DNA of 64,000 nucleotides from Lawsonella clevelandensis (GTDB taxonomy: Bacteria > Actinomycetota > Actinomycetes > Mycobacteriales > Mycobacteriaceae): NCBI RefSeq assembly GCF_003241315.1, contig NZ_QFOZ01000011.1:1-64000 (forward strand), given 5' to 3'. A program made the position numbers and the translations under genes. Under the pieces are notes generated by a model, which saw nothing but the letters and a program-made list of their open reading frames with translations, was not told the DNA's origin and made no database searches. How positions within the stretch are numbered: the stretch's first letter is position 1; each line of letters begins with the position of its first letter. Below are positions 16,369 to 24,160 of this stretch, piece after piece.

Positions 16369-17271
16369 GTGCTCCCCCCCAGAACGGCAATACTGTCTGC
16401 TTGTTCTTTGTCTAAAAGCTTCGGAGACGTCCAAGCTTTAAAGAATGTCAGTTTTGATGTTTTCCCCGGTGAACTGGTTGGTGTTCTCGGTGAAAATGGG
16501 GCTGGAAAATCGACTCTCTTCTCACTTATCAGTGGTCTTAACAAACCCACTTCTGGAACTGTCACACTTCTCAACCGTAATCCGCGTCTACCCGAGACAC
16601 GTCGCTATATCGGTGTAACACCCCAGGGAACGGGTGTTGATCCACGTATGAAGGTACGGAACTTCCTCAACTTTGTCGCCTTCCATTTCGGGACTCGTTC
16701 CTTGGTAGACGAGATTATGGAAAAGTTCCGCTTGACGGATCATGCTTCCAAAACTATCGGCAATCTTTCTGGTGGGCAGCAGCGTTTAGTGTCCGTAGCA
16801 TCAGCTTTTCTCGCCGATGCGCCACTCACTATTTTGGATGAGCCCACTACCGGGCTCGACACCATGACCAGATCAGCTATCTGGGAATCAATCAAAACGA
16901 TCACTGGCGAAAATCGTGCCCTACTAGTGTCGAGTCACTATATCGAAGAAATTGAACAACTTTGTGATCGCGTGATTGTCCTCCACAAGGGGAATCTCAT
17001 TGCGGACTCGGAAACAAAAGCGCTTCTCGGCTCTGCACAAGCCTCAATTATAAAGATCAGCGATGTTCCGGAAGGAGCCCTATCTGGGGAGGGCAGCGCT
17101 TTTGATATTCTTTCCGCAAATAGTACTGATACTCTTTTGCGGACAACGGATATAAAAGCTGCACTTACCTCTCTTGCGAAAGATGGGTGGCCATTCACAC
17201 AGATTGAGATTTCGCACCCCTCATTGGAGCAAGCTTTCATCACCCTAAGTAGTGAGAAGGAACAGCGATGA
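16369..17271 (+). CDS. ABC transporter ATP-binding protein
   Basis: ATPase of 300 residues of the multidrug/ABC-2 exporter type. Walker A is GENGAGKST, the signature is LSGGQQRL, Walker B is LTILDEPTTGLD, and the switch His is in LVSSHYIEE. A C-terminal extension of about 80 residues is typical of DrrA-like subunits. The start is GTG 16369 with a weak ribosome-binding site. The stop overlaps the permease start by four bases, so the two form one exporter. The DNA is visibly more AT-rich than the neighbouring Tad and helicase genes, consistent with acquisition. The exported substrate is unknown. Confidence 0.9.
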   Translation: MLPPRTAILSACSLSKSFGDVQALKNVSFDVFPGELVGVLGENGAGKSTLFSLISGLNKPTSGTVTLLNRNPRLPETRRYIGVTPQGTGVDPRMKVRNFLNFVAFHFGTRSLVDEIMEKFRLTDHASKTIGNLSGGQQRLVSVASAFLADAPLTILDEPTTGLDTMTRSAIWESIKTITGENRALLVSSHYIEEIEQLCDRVIVLHKGNLIADSETKALLGSAQASIIKISDVPEGALSGEGSAFDILSANSTDTLLRTTDIKAALTSLAKDGWPFTQIEISHPSLEQAFITLSSEKEQR

Positions 17272-18086
17272 CTACCAACTGCGAACAGCGCTGCGAACAA
17301 AAAAACCTCTTCGCCGTGGATAAACGTGACTTCCCATCAGCTTTTTCAGTAACCAATCTATGGTTAAAAAATGAGATAGTGGCCTGGCTCAAAGAACCCG
17401 CAGCAGTTTTGCTCAACATGGCATATCCACTGCTCATGATGGTGTTTCTTTTTGTTATCGGTGGGGCTTCCGTCCGTAACTCTGCAGATATTTCGTCCCC
17501 GGCCGTCGCCCTCCTGGCTTTAACAGGTGTGCTGATGGTGGGTATTAACTTACCGGCTAACGGAATTAACCATGTACGAGGTAGCGACTATTACTACTAC
17601 CTACGCACGTTGCCAACGGGTGTAGGAACACGGCTAGTGGCATGGAGCGGGGCGCCCTTCCTCCTTGCCATACTCAGTGCACTCATTGGGATTGGTGTGG
17701 GTGCAGCAGCAAGCGCAGCACACTTCTCAGGGTCCCAAATAGGGTTGCTACTGCTTGTTTTCTGCGTGTTTGGATTGTGCACCACCGCTATTGGGGTGTG
17801 CTTCGGTTTTACACTCTCCTCGCGGACATCTCTGGCTGTTTCTCTAGGAGTTTCTTTTATCTTCCTACTTCTTAGCGAGGCACGGGAACTTACCGATCTT
17901 CCGCAAGTATTGGACTACATTGCGAAGATTCTTCCCTCAACTGCTGCTATTGAACTCTGTCACTCAATTCTGGACAGTACTCAAGCCAATGGATGGTGGA
18001 TAGCGTCGCTCTGTATATGGGTTGTGGTGGCGATCCTCGGGGCAGTGGCAGCCATCAAACACGACGAAAATAGCAAGTTTTCTTAA
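17268..18086 (+). CDS. ABC-2 type transporter permease
   Basis: Membrane protein of 272 residues with six predicted transmembrane segments in the ABC-2 pattern: one after residue 45, a pair near 80-100, then three to four toward the C-terminus. It pairs with the ATPase encoded just upstream through an ATGA overlap. Such two-gene exporters move drugs, peptides or lipids outward. A 25-codon membrane-peptide gene follows after 62 bases and could be functionally linked. Base composition is like the ATPase gene, lower in GC than the flanks. Confidence 0.88.
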   Translation: MTTNCEQRCEQKNLFAVDKRDFPSAFSVTNLWLKNEIVAWLKEPAAVLLNMAYPLLMMVFLFVIGGASVRNSADISSPAVALLALTGVLMVGINLPANGINHVRGSDYYYYLRTLPTGVGTRLVAWSGAPFLLAILSALIGIGVGAAASAAHFSGSQIGLLLLVFCVFGLCTTAIGVCFGFTLSSRTSLAVSLGVSFIFLLLSEARELTDLPQVLDYIAKILPSTAAIELCHSILDSTQANGWWIASLCIWVVVAILGAVAAIKHDENSKFS

Positions 18087-18148
18087 TGGTGCCTTCACAG
18101 CAACACCTTTTAACAACAACTTATCTCACACCCGAAAAGGAAAAAGTA

Positions 18149-18226
18149 ATGAATAAAAAACTCATTCCCTACGTGTGCGTAGCCGGAACGTTACTCCTCT
18201 TCGTCATCATCTACCTGCTGACATAG
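18149..18226 (+). CDS. 25-residue single-span membrane peptide
   Basis: Short open frame with a good ribosome-binding site (AAAGGA, 7-8 bases before ATG). It encodes a basic start MNKKLIPY, then one continuous hydrophobic helix ending LLT. It lies 62 bases after the ABC permease on the same strand. It could be a small accessory subunit of the exporter, a toxin-like peptide or an export substrate. I recognise no family. Expression and function are unproven, but the signal-to-frame quality is better than for random short frames. Confidence 0.5.
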   Translation: MNKKLIPYVCVAGTLLLFVIIYLLT

Positions 18227-18254
18227 CACTGCTGTGTTTTAACGCTGTGCTACG

Positions 18255-18340
18255 CCTTGCCGCAGTGTGTTCCATGTTCTGCAGTTGTCATGTTTTACGT
18301 TTTAATGTTTTACATTTTGGTGTTTTACACTGCGGCAAGG
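18255..18340. repeat. 14-bp inverted repeat enclosing a 15-base tandem array
   Basis: CCTTGCCGCAGTGT (18255-18268) is the perfect inverse of ACACTGCGGCAAGG (18327-18340). The right arm lies in the last codons and stop of the MFS gene, so a minus-strand transcript would form a large hairpin after the gene. Between the arms three 15-base units begin with TGTTTTAC (18291-18305, 18306-18320, 18321-18335). Confidence 0.7.
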
Positions 18341-19722
18341 TCAACGTCGCTGGTCTCTTGGGAGAGAAGTAACGCGATAATTGTGAGCACGGCAAGGCAC
18401 CCCATGTAGATGCCTACCCAGAACACTCCATGGGTGCTAACGAGCCAGGTGGCAACGAATGGGGTGAGGGCGGCGCCAAGAATTGAGGCCACATTGTAGG
18501 CAATGCCGGAGCCGGTATAGCGCACGTTCGTGGGGAATAGTTCTGGCAGGAGGGCGGACATGGGGCCGAAGCTGAGCCCCATGAGGAACATGCCCACTAT
18601 CAGCCAGCTCAGAACGTCCCCTTTGGTTGCTGTGGCGGGAATCCATGCGCCGAAAGTAAAGCCGTAGAGAACAATGATCGTCGTGATAATGAGTAATGGT
18701 TTCCGACGCCCATATTTGTCTGATAGCCAGTTGGATAAGGGTACTCCCGCAATGAAAAAGAGAATCCCAATAAGCTGCAGTGGGAGGAATTCCCCGTAGG
18801 GTATTCCCAGTCCACCATTGTCGGGTTTGGCGATCCCGTAGGAGAGCATCCACGTGGTGGTGATGTAGAAAATGGCGTAGGTACCCACCATGATGAAAGT
18901 GGAGAGAATGAGGGGCCGCCAGGCAGTGCGAAATGTTTCCTTGATGGGGGAAGCAACGCGCTTGCCGTGGGTGACGGCATGTTGGAAAACGGGGGTTTCT
19001 TCCAGTTTCATACGCACGTAAAGGCCGAGGATAACCATCACAATGGAGAGGAGGAAGGGTATGCGCCATCCCCACACCATGAAATCACCGTCGAGTGCGC
19101 CTTCGGTGTGATTGAGCGCATGGACGAGGATAAGGAAAAGGCCGTTTGCGAGGAGGAAACCGAGGGGTGCCCCTAATTGTGGCCACATTCCAGCCCACCC
19201 GCGTTTGCCTTTGGGGGCTGTTTCGGTGGCGAGGAGGACAGCGCCGGACCATTCCCCTCCCAGGCCTAGGCCTTGGCAGAACCGCAGGATGGAGAGCATT
19301 GCGGGGGCCCACACACCAGCCTGTACATAGGTGGGGAGAAGCCCTATGAGGAAAGTAGCGATACCCATGGTGAGGAGGGACGCTACAAGTGTTGCTTTGC
19401 GGCCAACACGGTCCCCGAAATGTCCGAAGATGAGGGAGCCGAGGGGGCGGGCGATAAACGCTAAACCAAATGTTGCGAATGAGGATAGTAGCGCGGCGGT
19501 GGCGTCAGCTTTGGGGAAGAAGAGTGCTGGGAAGACGGCGACGGCGGCGGTGGCGTAGACGTAGAAATCGTAGAACTCGATGGTGGTGCCGATCATTGAG
19601 GAAAGAATGATGCGGCTACGAGGAATACGTTCTGCGTAGTCGTTGAGGGCGGCGGCTGCGGTCATTTCCGGCGCTGCTGATATTTGGCTGCCGGGTAGTG
19701 TCTCTGTGGGGGGAGTAGTCAC
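18325..19722 (-). CDS. MFS transporter, metabolite:H+ symporter (ProP/ShiA-like) family
   Basis: Major facilitator of 465 residues with twelve predicted transmembrane segments. IIGTTIEFYDFYVYATAA at the start, DRVGRKATLVASL between segments 2 and 3, and LSDKYGRRKPLL in the second half are the hallmark motifs of the metabolite:H+ symporter family. Members import dicarboxylates, shikimate, proline or betaine; substrate cannot be chosen here. The start is GTG 19722 with AGAGGGG upstream. It lies in the segment that interrupts the Tad locus, convergent with the ABC exporter genes. Confidence 0.92.
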   Translation of the reverse strand: MTTPPTETLPGSQISAAPEMTAAAALNDYAERIPRSRIILSSMIGTTIEFYDFYVYATAAVAVFPALFFPKADATAALLSSFATFGLAFIARPLGSLIFGHFGDRVGRKATLVASLLTMGIATFLIGLLPTYVQAGVWAPAMLSILRFCQGLGLGGEWSGAVLLATETAPKGKRGWAGMWPQLGAPLGFLLANGLFLILVHALNHTEGALDGDFMVWGWRIPFLLSIVMVILGLYVRMKLEETPVFQHAVTHGKRVASPIKETFRTAWRPLILSTFIMVGTYAIFYITTTWMLSYGIAKPDNGGLGIPYGEFLPLQLIGILFFIAGVPLSNWLSDKYGRRKPLLIITTIIVLYGFTFGAWIPATATKGDVLSWLIVGMFLMGLSFGPMSALLPELFPTNVRYTGSGIAYNVASILGAALTPFVATWLVSTHGVFWVGIYMGCLAVLTIIALLLSQETSDVDLAAV

Positions 19723-19900
19723 GGATCCCCTCTTTCTGCTGGTTGTGCGTGTGCTACGGGTAATAGGGAAAGTCTATGGGGCAGAATTTTCGCACAACAA
19801 GGTTTTCGTCACTTTTGCTTACCGTGAGAAGAAATACAGCATTCCGAGGGGATTTCCGCTCTCATTCACTACTTAGCTACTACTGCTTAGCGGATACCGT

Positions 19901-20281
19901 TTAGTGAATGTTGAGTGCTTGCTGAATGATATTCAGCAATGATTGTTGAACACTATCCGATTTCACGACGGCAATAAGAACCGCCCCGAATGCTGCCGCA
20001 GCAATAGTGCCGATTGCGTATTCGACGGTGCTCATACCGGATTCATCACTCCACATGCTAACGGTATGCACACGGATAGCCTCATAGGTCCTGTAGAGCC
20101 ACTGCATAATTCTGTGCAGCATATTCTGCAGTGCACCTCTGCACTGGGCCATGCTACGGCGCACAATACTGTGTTGTTCAGTATTGTTCTGGTCAGTATT
20201 GTGCTGTTCAATACTGCGCGGTTCATTACCGTGCTGATTACTGCCGTGCTGGGCAATGGTGCTCTGGCATTGGGTGGACAT
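19901..20281 (-). CDS. DUF4244 / Flp-type pilin (Rv3656c-like) with long repeat-bearing leader
   Basis: Predicted Tad pilin of 126 residues. DESGMSTVEYAIGTIAAAAF is the conserved class III pilin motif; processing after the Gly leaves Glu at +5, and a single hydrophobic helix follows. The mature part is close to Rv3656c as I remember it. Unusually, about 80 residues precede the cleavage site and include pentapeptide repeats ending in QH (for example TIAQH, SIEQH, NTEQH). ATG 20281 has AAGGAG five to six bases upstream and is preferred over the upstream start at 20329. It is in line with the TadC/B and TadA genes upstream. Confidence 0.82.
   Translation of the reverse strand: MSTQCQSTIAQHGSNQHGNEPRSIEQHNTDQNNTEQHSIVRRSMAQCRGALQNMLHRIMQWLYRTYEAIRVHTVSMWSDESGMSTVEYAIGTIAAAAFGAVLIAVVKSDSVQQSLLNIIQQALNIH
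20168..20272. repeat. degenerate 15-base tandem array in the pilin leader
   Basis: Seven units of 15 bases, for example ACTGTGTTGTTCAGT (20168-20182), ATTGTTCTGGTCAGT (20183-20197) and ATTGTGCTGTTCAAT (20198-20212). They keep the reading frame and encode five-residue units rich in Gln, His and Asn. Confidence 0.75.
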
Positions 20282-20357
20282 TAATACTCCTTCATATTCT
20301 TTTTCTGTTGGGTCTGAACTGGGCCGCATAGGGATGGACCAGATAGGGACGAGCTAG

Positions 20358-21212
20358 TTAGGTGAAGTGCTGCATGTAGCTCCCTCCTAGTTCCAGAACG
20401 GTGGGGACGACCCCTAGCAGCATGAATGCGGGAAGAAAACAGAGTCCCAGTGGACGGGCGAGAAGGACACTCATTTCTTCTGTTGCTTCTTCACAGTGAG
20501 CTAGGGCTTGGGCTTGTTGGTCGCGGGCGAGGGCATCTAGTTGTGCGGCTATGGGTGCGCCTTGCCGGGAAGATAATCGGAGGAGAGTTTCACAACAGGT
20601 GGGTATGGGGGAAAGGTGTGCGCACGCGTCATCTACGTGCATACCGGCGCGCAGGAGTGCCGCCAGGAGGGGGAGTTTCAGTGCGGCATCGTTATTGGGT
20701 GGGGGAAGGTGGCCGACCATGTGGTGGATCCACCACAATCCGGTTGTTTGCAGTGCCACGCCGGTAAGGAGGGCAAGGCTCCCCCACCCGTGGGTGAGGA
20801 AGTGCAGCGGGTGTGCACCAAGGAGATACCCCACGAGAATTCCTACGCCGGGGAGGGCCTCCATAATGAGGGCGGTGGCGCGAACACCGGCGAGGACAGA
20901 ACGCTGGTGCGAATGGGCATGTAGTTTAGTGCGGAGAGTGTCTTCAGCAGCAGCTAGAACACCATCGAGGGGACTGCCGCGCCGGATAAGGGAGTCAAGA
21001 AGTGCGGGTGGAATGCAGTCGGCAGGTATTGCTGCGGATAGTGCGGGGGTGGCATAGTCACCGGCGGCGAGGGTAATACGGGCAGTTTGCAGTGTGTGTA
21101 GCTGGTTGTTCCACTGGTTGCGTTCGTGTTCGTGTGTTCCACTCCAGTGGTGGGTGTACCAGCAGCCCGTAGCGAGGAGAGTGAGGGCAAGGAGAACCAC
21201 AATACTACTCAT
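20358..21212 (-). CDS. Tad secretion system inner-membrane protein, type II secretion F family
   Basis: Membrane platform protein of 284 residues. An N-terminal transmembrane helix (SSIVVLLALTLLATGCW) is followed by a helical region, a central membrane pair near residues 120-165, a cytoplasmic GspF-like domain (MHVDDACAHL, then RQGAPIAAQLDAL) and a C-terminal membrane helix. It would be the TadB/TadC subunit that works with the TadA ATPase. M. tuberculosis has two such genes (Rv3657c, Rv3658c); only one is seen here, so it may be a fusion or one copy was lost. ATG 21212 overlaps the tadA stop by eight bases. The longer frame start at 21332 would overlap tadA by 128 bases and is unlikely. Confidence 0.8.
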   Translation of the reverse strand: MSSIVVLLALTLLATGCWYTHHWSGTHEHERNQWNNQLHTLQTARITLAAGDYATPALSAAIPADCIPPALLDSLIRRGSPLDGVLAAAEDTLRTKLHAHSHQRSVLAGVRATALIMEALPGVGILVGYLLGAHPLHFLTHGWGSLALLTGVALQTTGLWWIHHMVGHLPPPNNDAALKLPLLAALLRAGMHVDDACAHLSPIPTCCETLLRLSSRQGAPIAAQLDALARDQQAQALAHCEEATEEMSVLLARPLGLCFLPAFMLLGVVPTVLELGGSYMQHFT

Positions 21213-22305
21213 CACACGCCATCTCTTCCCTACTGTTTTCGCAGGCTTCCCTGTTTTCGCAGGCTTTATTGTTGTCGCTAGCGTCGCTGCTCCTGCTGAT
21301 GTTTCTGCCAGAGCTATCGGCGTAGTCGTCACCGTATTTGTCGCTCATACACCAGCTACCCACCGTGTGCCAGGTATTACGTGCGTGCCAGATGTCGCTA
21401 ATATGCCGCTGGCCGGTGTAGGAGTCGCGGGCAAGGTGGACGATAACGTCAAGTGCGGAGGCAATAGTGTGCTGTGCAGCAGCTTCTGGCATTCCTGCGG
21501 TAAGGGCCAGAGTGAGCAGGCGATGGGGGACGTCACGGGCACTATTAGCGTGGATGGAGGCAAGGCTTCCCCGGTGGCCGGTGTTGAGTGCGGTAAGGAG
21601 GTCAACGGCTTCATTGCCGCGTACTTCTCCGACGATAATACGGTCGGGTCGCATGCGAAGTGCCTGCCACACCAGGACAGACATGGGAATGCCACCGCGT
21701 CCTTCCGTATTGTTATCGCGGGTAACGAGTTGGACGAGTTGTGGGTGGTACAGGTTAAGTTCGGCAGTGTCTTCAATGCAGATAAGCCGCTCTTGCGCGG
21801 GTAGTGATGTTGCTAGCGCACCAAGGAGAGTTGTTTTTCCTACTCCGGTGGCCCCGGAAATAAGAATGGAGTGGCGGGCTTCAAGGTCCCGTACAAGTTC
21901 CGCGCACTGTCGTGAGGTGAGGAACCCGGAGGTGACAAGGCTGGGGAGGGTGTGGGTGGATGTGCGGAGGGCACGTAGGGAGATAGTTGTTCCGGTGGTG
22001 GCAAGAGGTGCCAGTACGGCGTGGACGCGCATACGGGTAGTGGGGTTGAGGGGAAGTGTGGCGTCTGCCCAGGGGTGGGCGTCATCAAGACGGCCGCCGG
22101 TGCTACGGATAAGCCGTACTGCTAACGATCGGCAGTCTTCTTCGCATAGTGGCGTGTGGGGTAGACGGTGGAGCCCGGGGTCGTGTGCGCAGTCTACCCA
22201 GATGGTTCCGCGGGGTCCGACGATGAGGTCAGTGAGGGTGGTGGTGATGGCGGGATCGTTGAGGATACTAGCGAGGGGCCCCCAGAGGTCTGCGTGTGCC
22301 ATCAT
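21205..22305 (-). CDS. tadA: Tad/CpaF-type secretion ATPase
   Basis: Hexameric traffic ATPase of the GspE/CpaF superfamily, 366 residues from this start. Walker A is SGATGVGKTTLL, the Asp box is RLICIEDTAEL, and Walker B and His boxes follow in RPDRIIVGEVRG and HRGSLASIHAN. It powers assembly of the Tad pilus. Two adjacent ATG codons (22305, 22302) follow AAAGGAG by about 11-14 bases; an upstream start at 22371 is also open. No Rv3660c (CpaE/Ssd-like) gene lies upstream, unlike in mycobacteria. A palindrome (22352-22370) sits about 47 bases before the start and may be an operator. Confidence 0.92.
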   Translation of the reverse strand: MMAHADLWGPLASILNDPAITTTLTDLIVGPRGTIWVDCAHDPGLHRLPHTPLCEEDCRSLAVRLIRSTGGRLDDAHPWADATLPLNPTTRMRVHAVLAPLATTGTTISLRALRTSTHTLPSLVTSGFLTSRQCAELVRDLEARHSILISGATGVGKTTLLGALATSLPAQERLICIEDTAELNLYHPQLVQLVTRDNNTEGRGGIPMSVLVWQALRMRPDRIIVGEVRGNEAVDLLTALNTGHRGSLASIHANSARDVPHRLLTLALTAGMPEAAAQHTIASALDVIVHLARDSYTGQRHISDIWHARNTWHTVGSWCMSDKYGDDYADSSGRNISRSSDASDNNKACENREACENSREEMACDE

Positions 22306-22351
22306 GTTTTCTTTCGCTCCTTTCTGGTCTTTCTTGCCCACCCCCAGAGAA

Positions 22352-22370
22352 TGTTTCACAACGTGAATCA
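22352..22370. promoter_or_regulatory. palindrome TGTTTCAC-AAC-GTGAATCA before tadA
   Basis: Same arms and 3-base spacing as the palindrome at 15862-15880, with one mismatch in the right arm (GTGAATCA for GTGAAACA). Its place 47 bases before the tadA start suits an operator. It would be internal to the coding region only if translation began at the unlikely start 22371. Confidence 0.5.
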
Positions 22371-22446
22371 TGTAGTGGTGGTGCCACCTATAGTGACATG
22401 CCTGGAGGGGTGATAGTCTTCCGCAAACCGTATTAATGGGCGTTTC

Positions 22447-22506
22447 TGTGGATAACTGGGGACCTGTGAATAAGTTGGATCTACATATTGTGTGATCTAC
22501 GTCATA
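22447..22506. promoter_or_regulatory. DnaA-box pair and possible GlxR site
   Basis: TGTGGATAA (22447-22455, perfect DnaA box) and TGTGAATAA (22465-22473, one mismatch) stand in the same direction 18 bases apart. TGTGATCTACGTCATA (22491-22506) fits the GlxR consensus TGTGA-N6-TCACA with one mismatch; glxR itself is in this window at 28670. The sites lie between the divergent tadA and lysozyme leader. Binding is unproven. Confidence 0.35.
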
Positions 22507-22825
22507 CTTAATGGCAACTTTTTACTATTCCTCTGCCACTACATACGTCCCCCACGCCTTAACCCCTGGAAAATCTGTCAGCACTCTCGAAAAGAAATCA
22601 CGTTTAGAGCTACTACCTGCACTATCCCTTTCATCGTTCTACCGACACAGCAAAAGACGGTACAGATACACCTGCCATTGTTTTTTTATCCCGTTTCCTA
22701 CCAGCCAGTTTGTAATAAATCACAATGGCTGTCCCCTACGGTTCGAGTGATGATGAAAGTACGGAAAACGAAGACAGCTAGGGACGAATCAGAAGAGAAG
22801 GTTTTTCCTCCTGTCACGGTTTCCT

Positions 22826-22980
22826 GCACGGCAGTTAAACACCCACGTGCCGCCCGTTTCGGCGGGCATCTACAGGCGGGAGATTGCCGGTCCCACGGAG
22901 CTGGAGAGTTTTGTGGGAGCGCCGGCTGAACCTCAGAACCGACCCTACGTTGGCACGAACTGATCGTTTAAATGCCGTGC
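22826..22980 (+). ncRNA. unidentified structured RNA (candidate riboswitch or sRNA)
   Basis: GCACGGCAGTTAAAC (22826-22840) pairs with GTTTAAATGCCGTGC (22966-22980) at 14 of 15 positions. Nested inside are CGTGCC/GGCACG (22846-22851 with 22952-22957), a GCCCG/CGGGC hairpin (22852-22867), and GCCGG+TCCCAC paired with GTGGGA+CCGGC around a 3-base bulge (22886-22926). One base after the closing stem an intrinsic terminator begins. The arrangement is that of a multihelix leader controlling termination before the GH25 lysozyme gene 135 bases downstream, or of an independent small RNA. It lacks the conserved sequences of the common riboswitches I could recall. Confidence 0.65.
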
Positions 22981-22981
22981 G

Positions 22982-23010
22982 GCGGCGGACGATGCGTTCG
23001 CCGCTTTTTT
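22982..23010 (+). terminator. strong intrinsic terminator after the structured RNA
   Basis: GCGGCGGACG (22982-22991) pairs with CGTTCGCCGC (22995-23004), allowing one G-U, around an ATG loop. Six T follow directly. It lies in front of the lysozyme gene, so it must be read through or regulated if the gene uses an upstream promoter. Confidence 0.9.
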
Positions 23011-23144
23011 ATTTCTTATGCCCCCTTCCCGCTTCCCCTGCTTCTTTCACAGTTTCTTCCGCGGGCACGCATCTACAACGCATATCGACAACACGCGTCA
23101 TAAGTATTGATAATCTCACCAGTAACATTGGTAACATTATTCAC

Positions 23145-24149
23145 ATGAGTCATTGGTCTCGCCGCACGACGATGCTGCTTACGTCGGGAATTGCCGCCGT
23201 CAGCGTCGCCCTCGCCGCACCCGCTATCGCCCTCCTCCCCGGATCTGACGTCGCCAGCCACCAACACCCTGGCTCCATGGCCATCGACTGGGCTCGCGTG
23301 AAAGCCGCCGGACAGCAATTCGCCATCGTCAAAGCCACCGAAGGCCTCAGCTACGTCAACCCGCACTACCAGGAGGATTCCACCTCCATGCGGGCAGCCG
23401 GCCTTATCCGCGGCACCTACCACTACGCCCTGCCGCAATACTCCGCCATTCTGCAAACACAGCATTACGCCGCCGTCCTTGCCACTAACACCACCAGCCT
23501 GGACCTTCCCCCCGCCCTCGACCTAGAAGAAACAGGTGGATTAAGCCCCGCCGCCCTCCAAATATGGGTGCGAGCCTTCCTCACCACCCTCGATAAGCTC
23601 ACCGGCCGGCAGACCATTATTTACGTCTCCCCCGGATTCTGGCGTTACCAAATGGGCAACACCACCGAATTCTCCGAACGTCCCCTCTGGATTGCCGACT
23701 ACAACGGCGGTACCTCCCCCACCATGCCGCTTCCCGGTGGCTGGACAAAATGGACATTCTGGCAATACACCGGCAATGGTTCTGTTGACGGCGTTGCCAC
23801 CCCCATTGACCTCAACACGTTCAACGGCAGTAAACAGGAACTTCTTGCCCTCACCAGGCTTGGGGCATCCCAGAAAACTATCCTCAGTGACGGTATTGAT
23901 CCCGACGCCCTTCCCCCGCTGCCGGAATTGCCCGCCATAGACAAGAACGACATTCCCGATATTCGCGCATTCATTCCCCCAGATGTGCAGCGAAAAATCG
24001 AGCGAGATGCCCGCAAGCAACTCCGCAATGCCATCCCGAAGAGCGTGCCCACAAAGATACCTGCAAACGTATCTAAAAAGGTGCCTACGAACGTGCCGAA
24101 GAACGTACCAAAAAACTTCCCTAAAGGTGTTCCCGCACCACGCCACTAA
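23145..24149 (+). CDS. secreted GH25 lysozyme (N-acetylmuramidase)
   Basis: Exported muramidase of 334 residues. A signal peptide (SHWSRRTTMLLTSGIAAVS onward, cleavage near the Ala/Leu stretch before GSDVASHQ) precedes a glycoside hydrolase family 25 domain. The catalytic region shows GSDVASHQ at the barrel start, KATEG, and ALDLEETGG with the D-x-E acid pair. WTFWQYTGNG and DLNTFNG end the domain. The enzyme cleaves the beta-1,4 bond of peptidoglycan. The C-terminal 60 residues are basic, with four-residue repeats such as VPTN and VPKN, perhaps for wall binding. The longer frame from 22884 would run through the structured RNA and terminator, so ATG 23145 is chosen; its ribosome-binding site is weak. 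Confidence 0.9.
   Translation: MSHWSRRTTMLLTSGIAAVSVALAAPAIALLPGSDVASHQHPGSMAIDWARVKAAGQQFAIVKATEGLSYVNPHYQEDSTSMRAAGLIRGTYHYALPQYSAILQTQHYAAVLATNTTSLDLPPALDLEETGGLSPAALQIWVRAFLTTLDKLTGRQTIIYVSPGFWRYQMGNTTEFSERPLWIADYNGGTSPTMPLPGGWTKWTFWQYTGNGSVDGVATPIDLNTFNGSKQELLALTRLGASQKTILSDGIDPDALPPLPELPAIDKNDIPDIRAFIPPDVQRKIERDARKQLRNAIPKSVPTKIPANVSKKVPTNVPKNVPKNFPKGVPAPRH
24033..24128 (+). repeat. 12-base tandem array in the lysozyme tail
   Basis: Eight in-frame units of 12 bases, such as GTGCCTACGAAC (24081-24092), GTGCCGAAGAAC (24093-24104) and GTACCAAAAAAC (24105-24116). They encode V/I/F-P-x-x units rich in Lys and Asn. Confidence 0.75.
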
Positions 24150-24160
24150 CAGCAACTAAC

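Noticed and set aside
16126..19900. Insertion sequence or integron behind the Tad locus insertion
   Set aside because: No transposase, integrase or terminal inverted repeats of a known type were found at the edges.
20168..20272. CRISPR array
   Set aside because: Units are contiguous 15-base repeats without spacers and lie in a coding frame.
22870..22891. B12-box-like sequence AGGCGGGAGATTGCCGGT inside the structured RNA
   Set aside because: It resembles the cobalamin riboswitch box, but the order of helices is wrong, the other conserved cobalamin elements are missing and the downstream gene is a lysozyme.
22826..22980. Known RNA classes for the structured leader (c-di-AMP ydaO, TPP, FMN, SAM, M-box, T-box, SRP, tmRNA, RNase P)
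   Set aside because: None of their invariant sequence blocks could be found by eye; a covariance-model search is still the decisive test.
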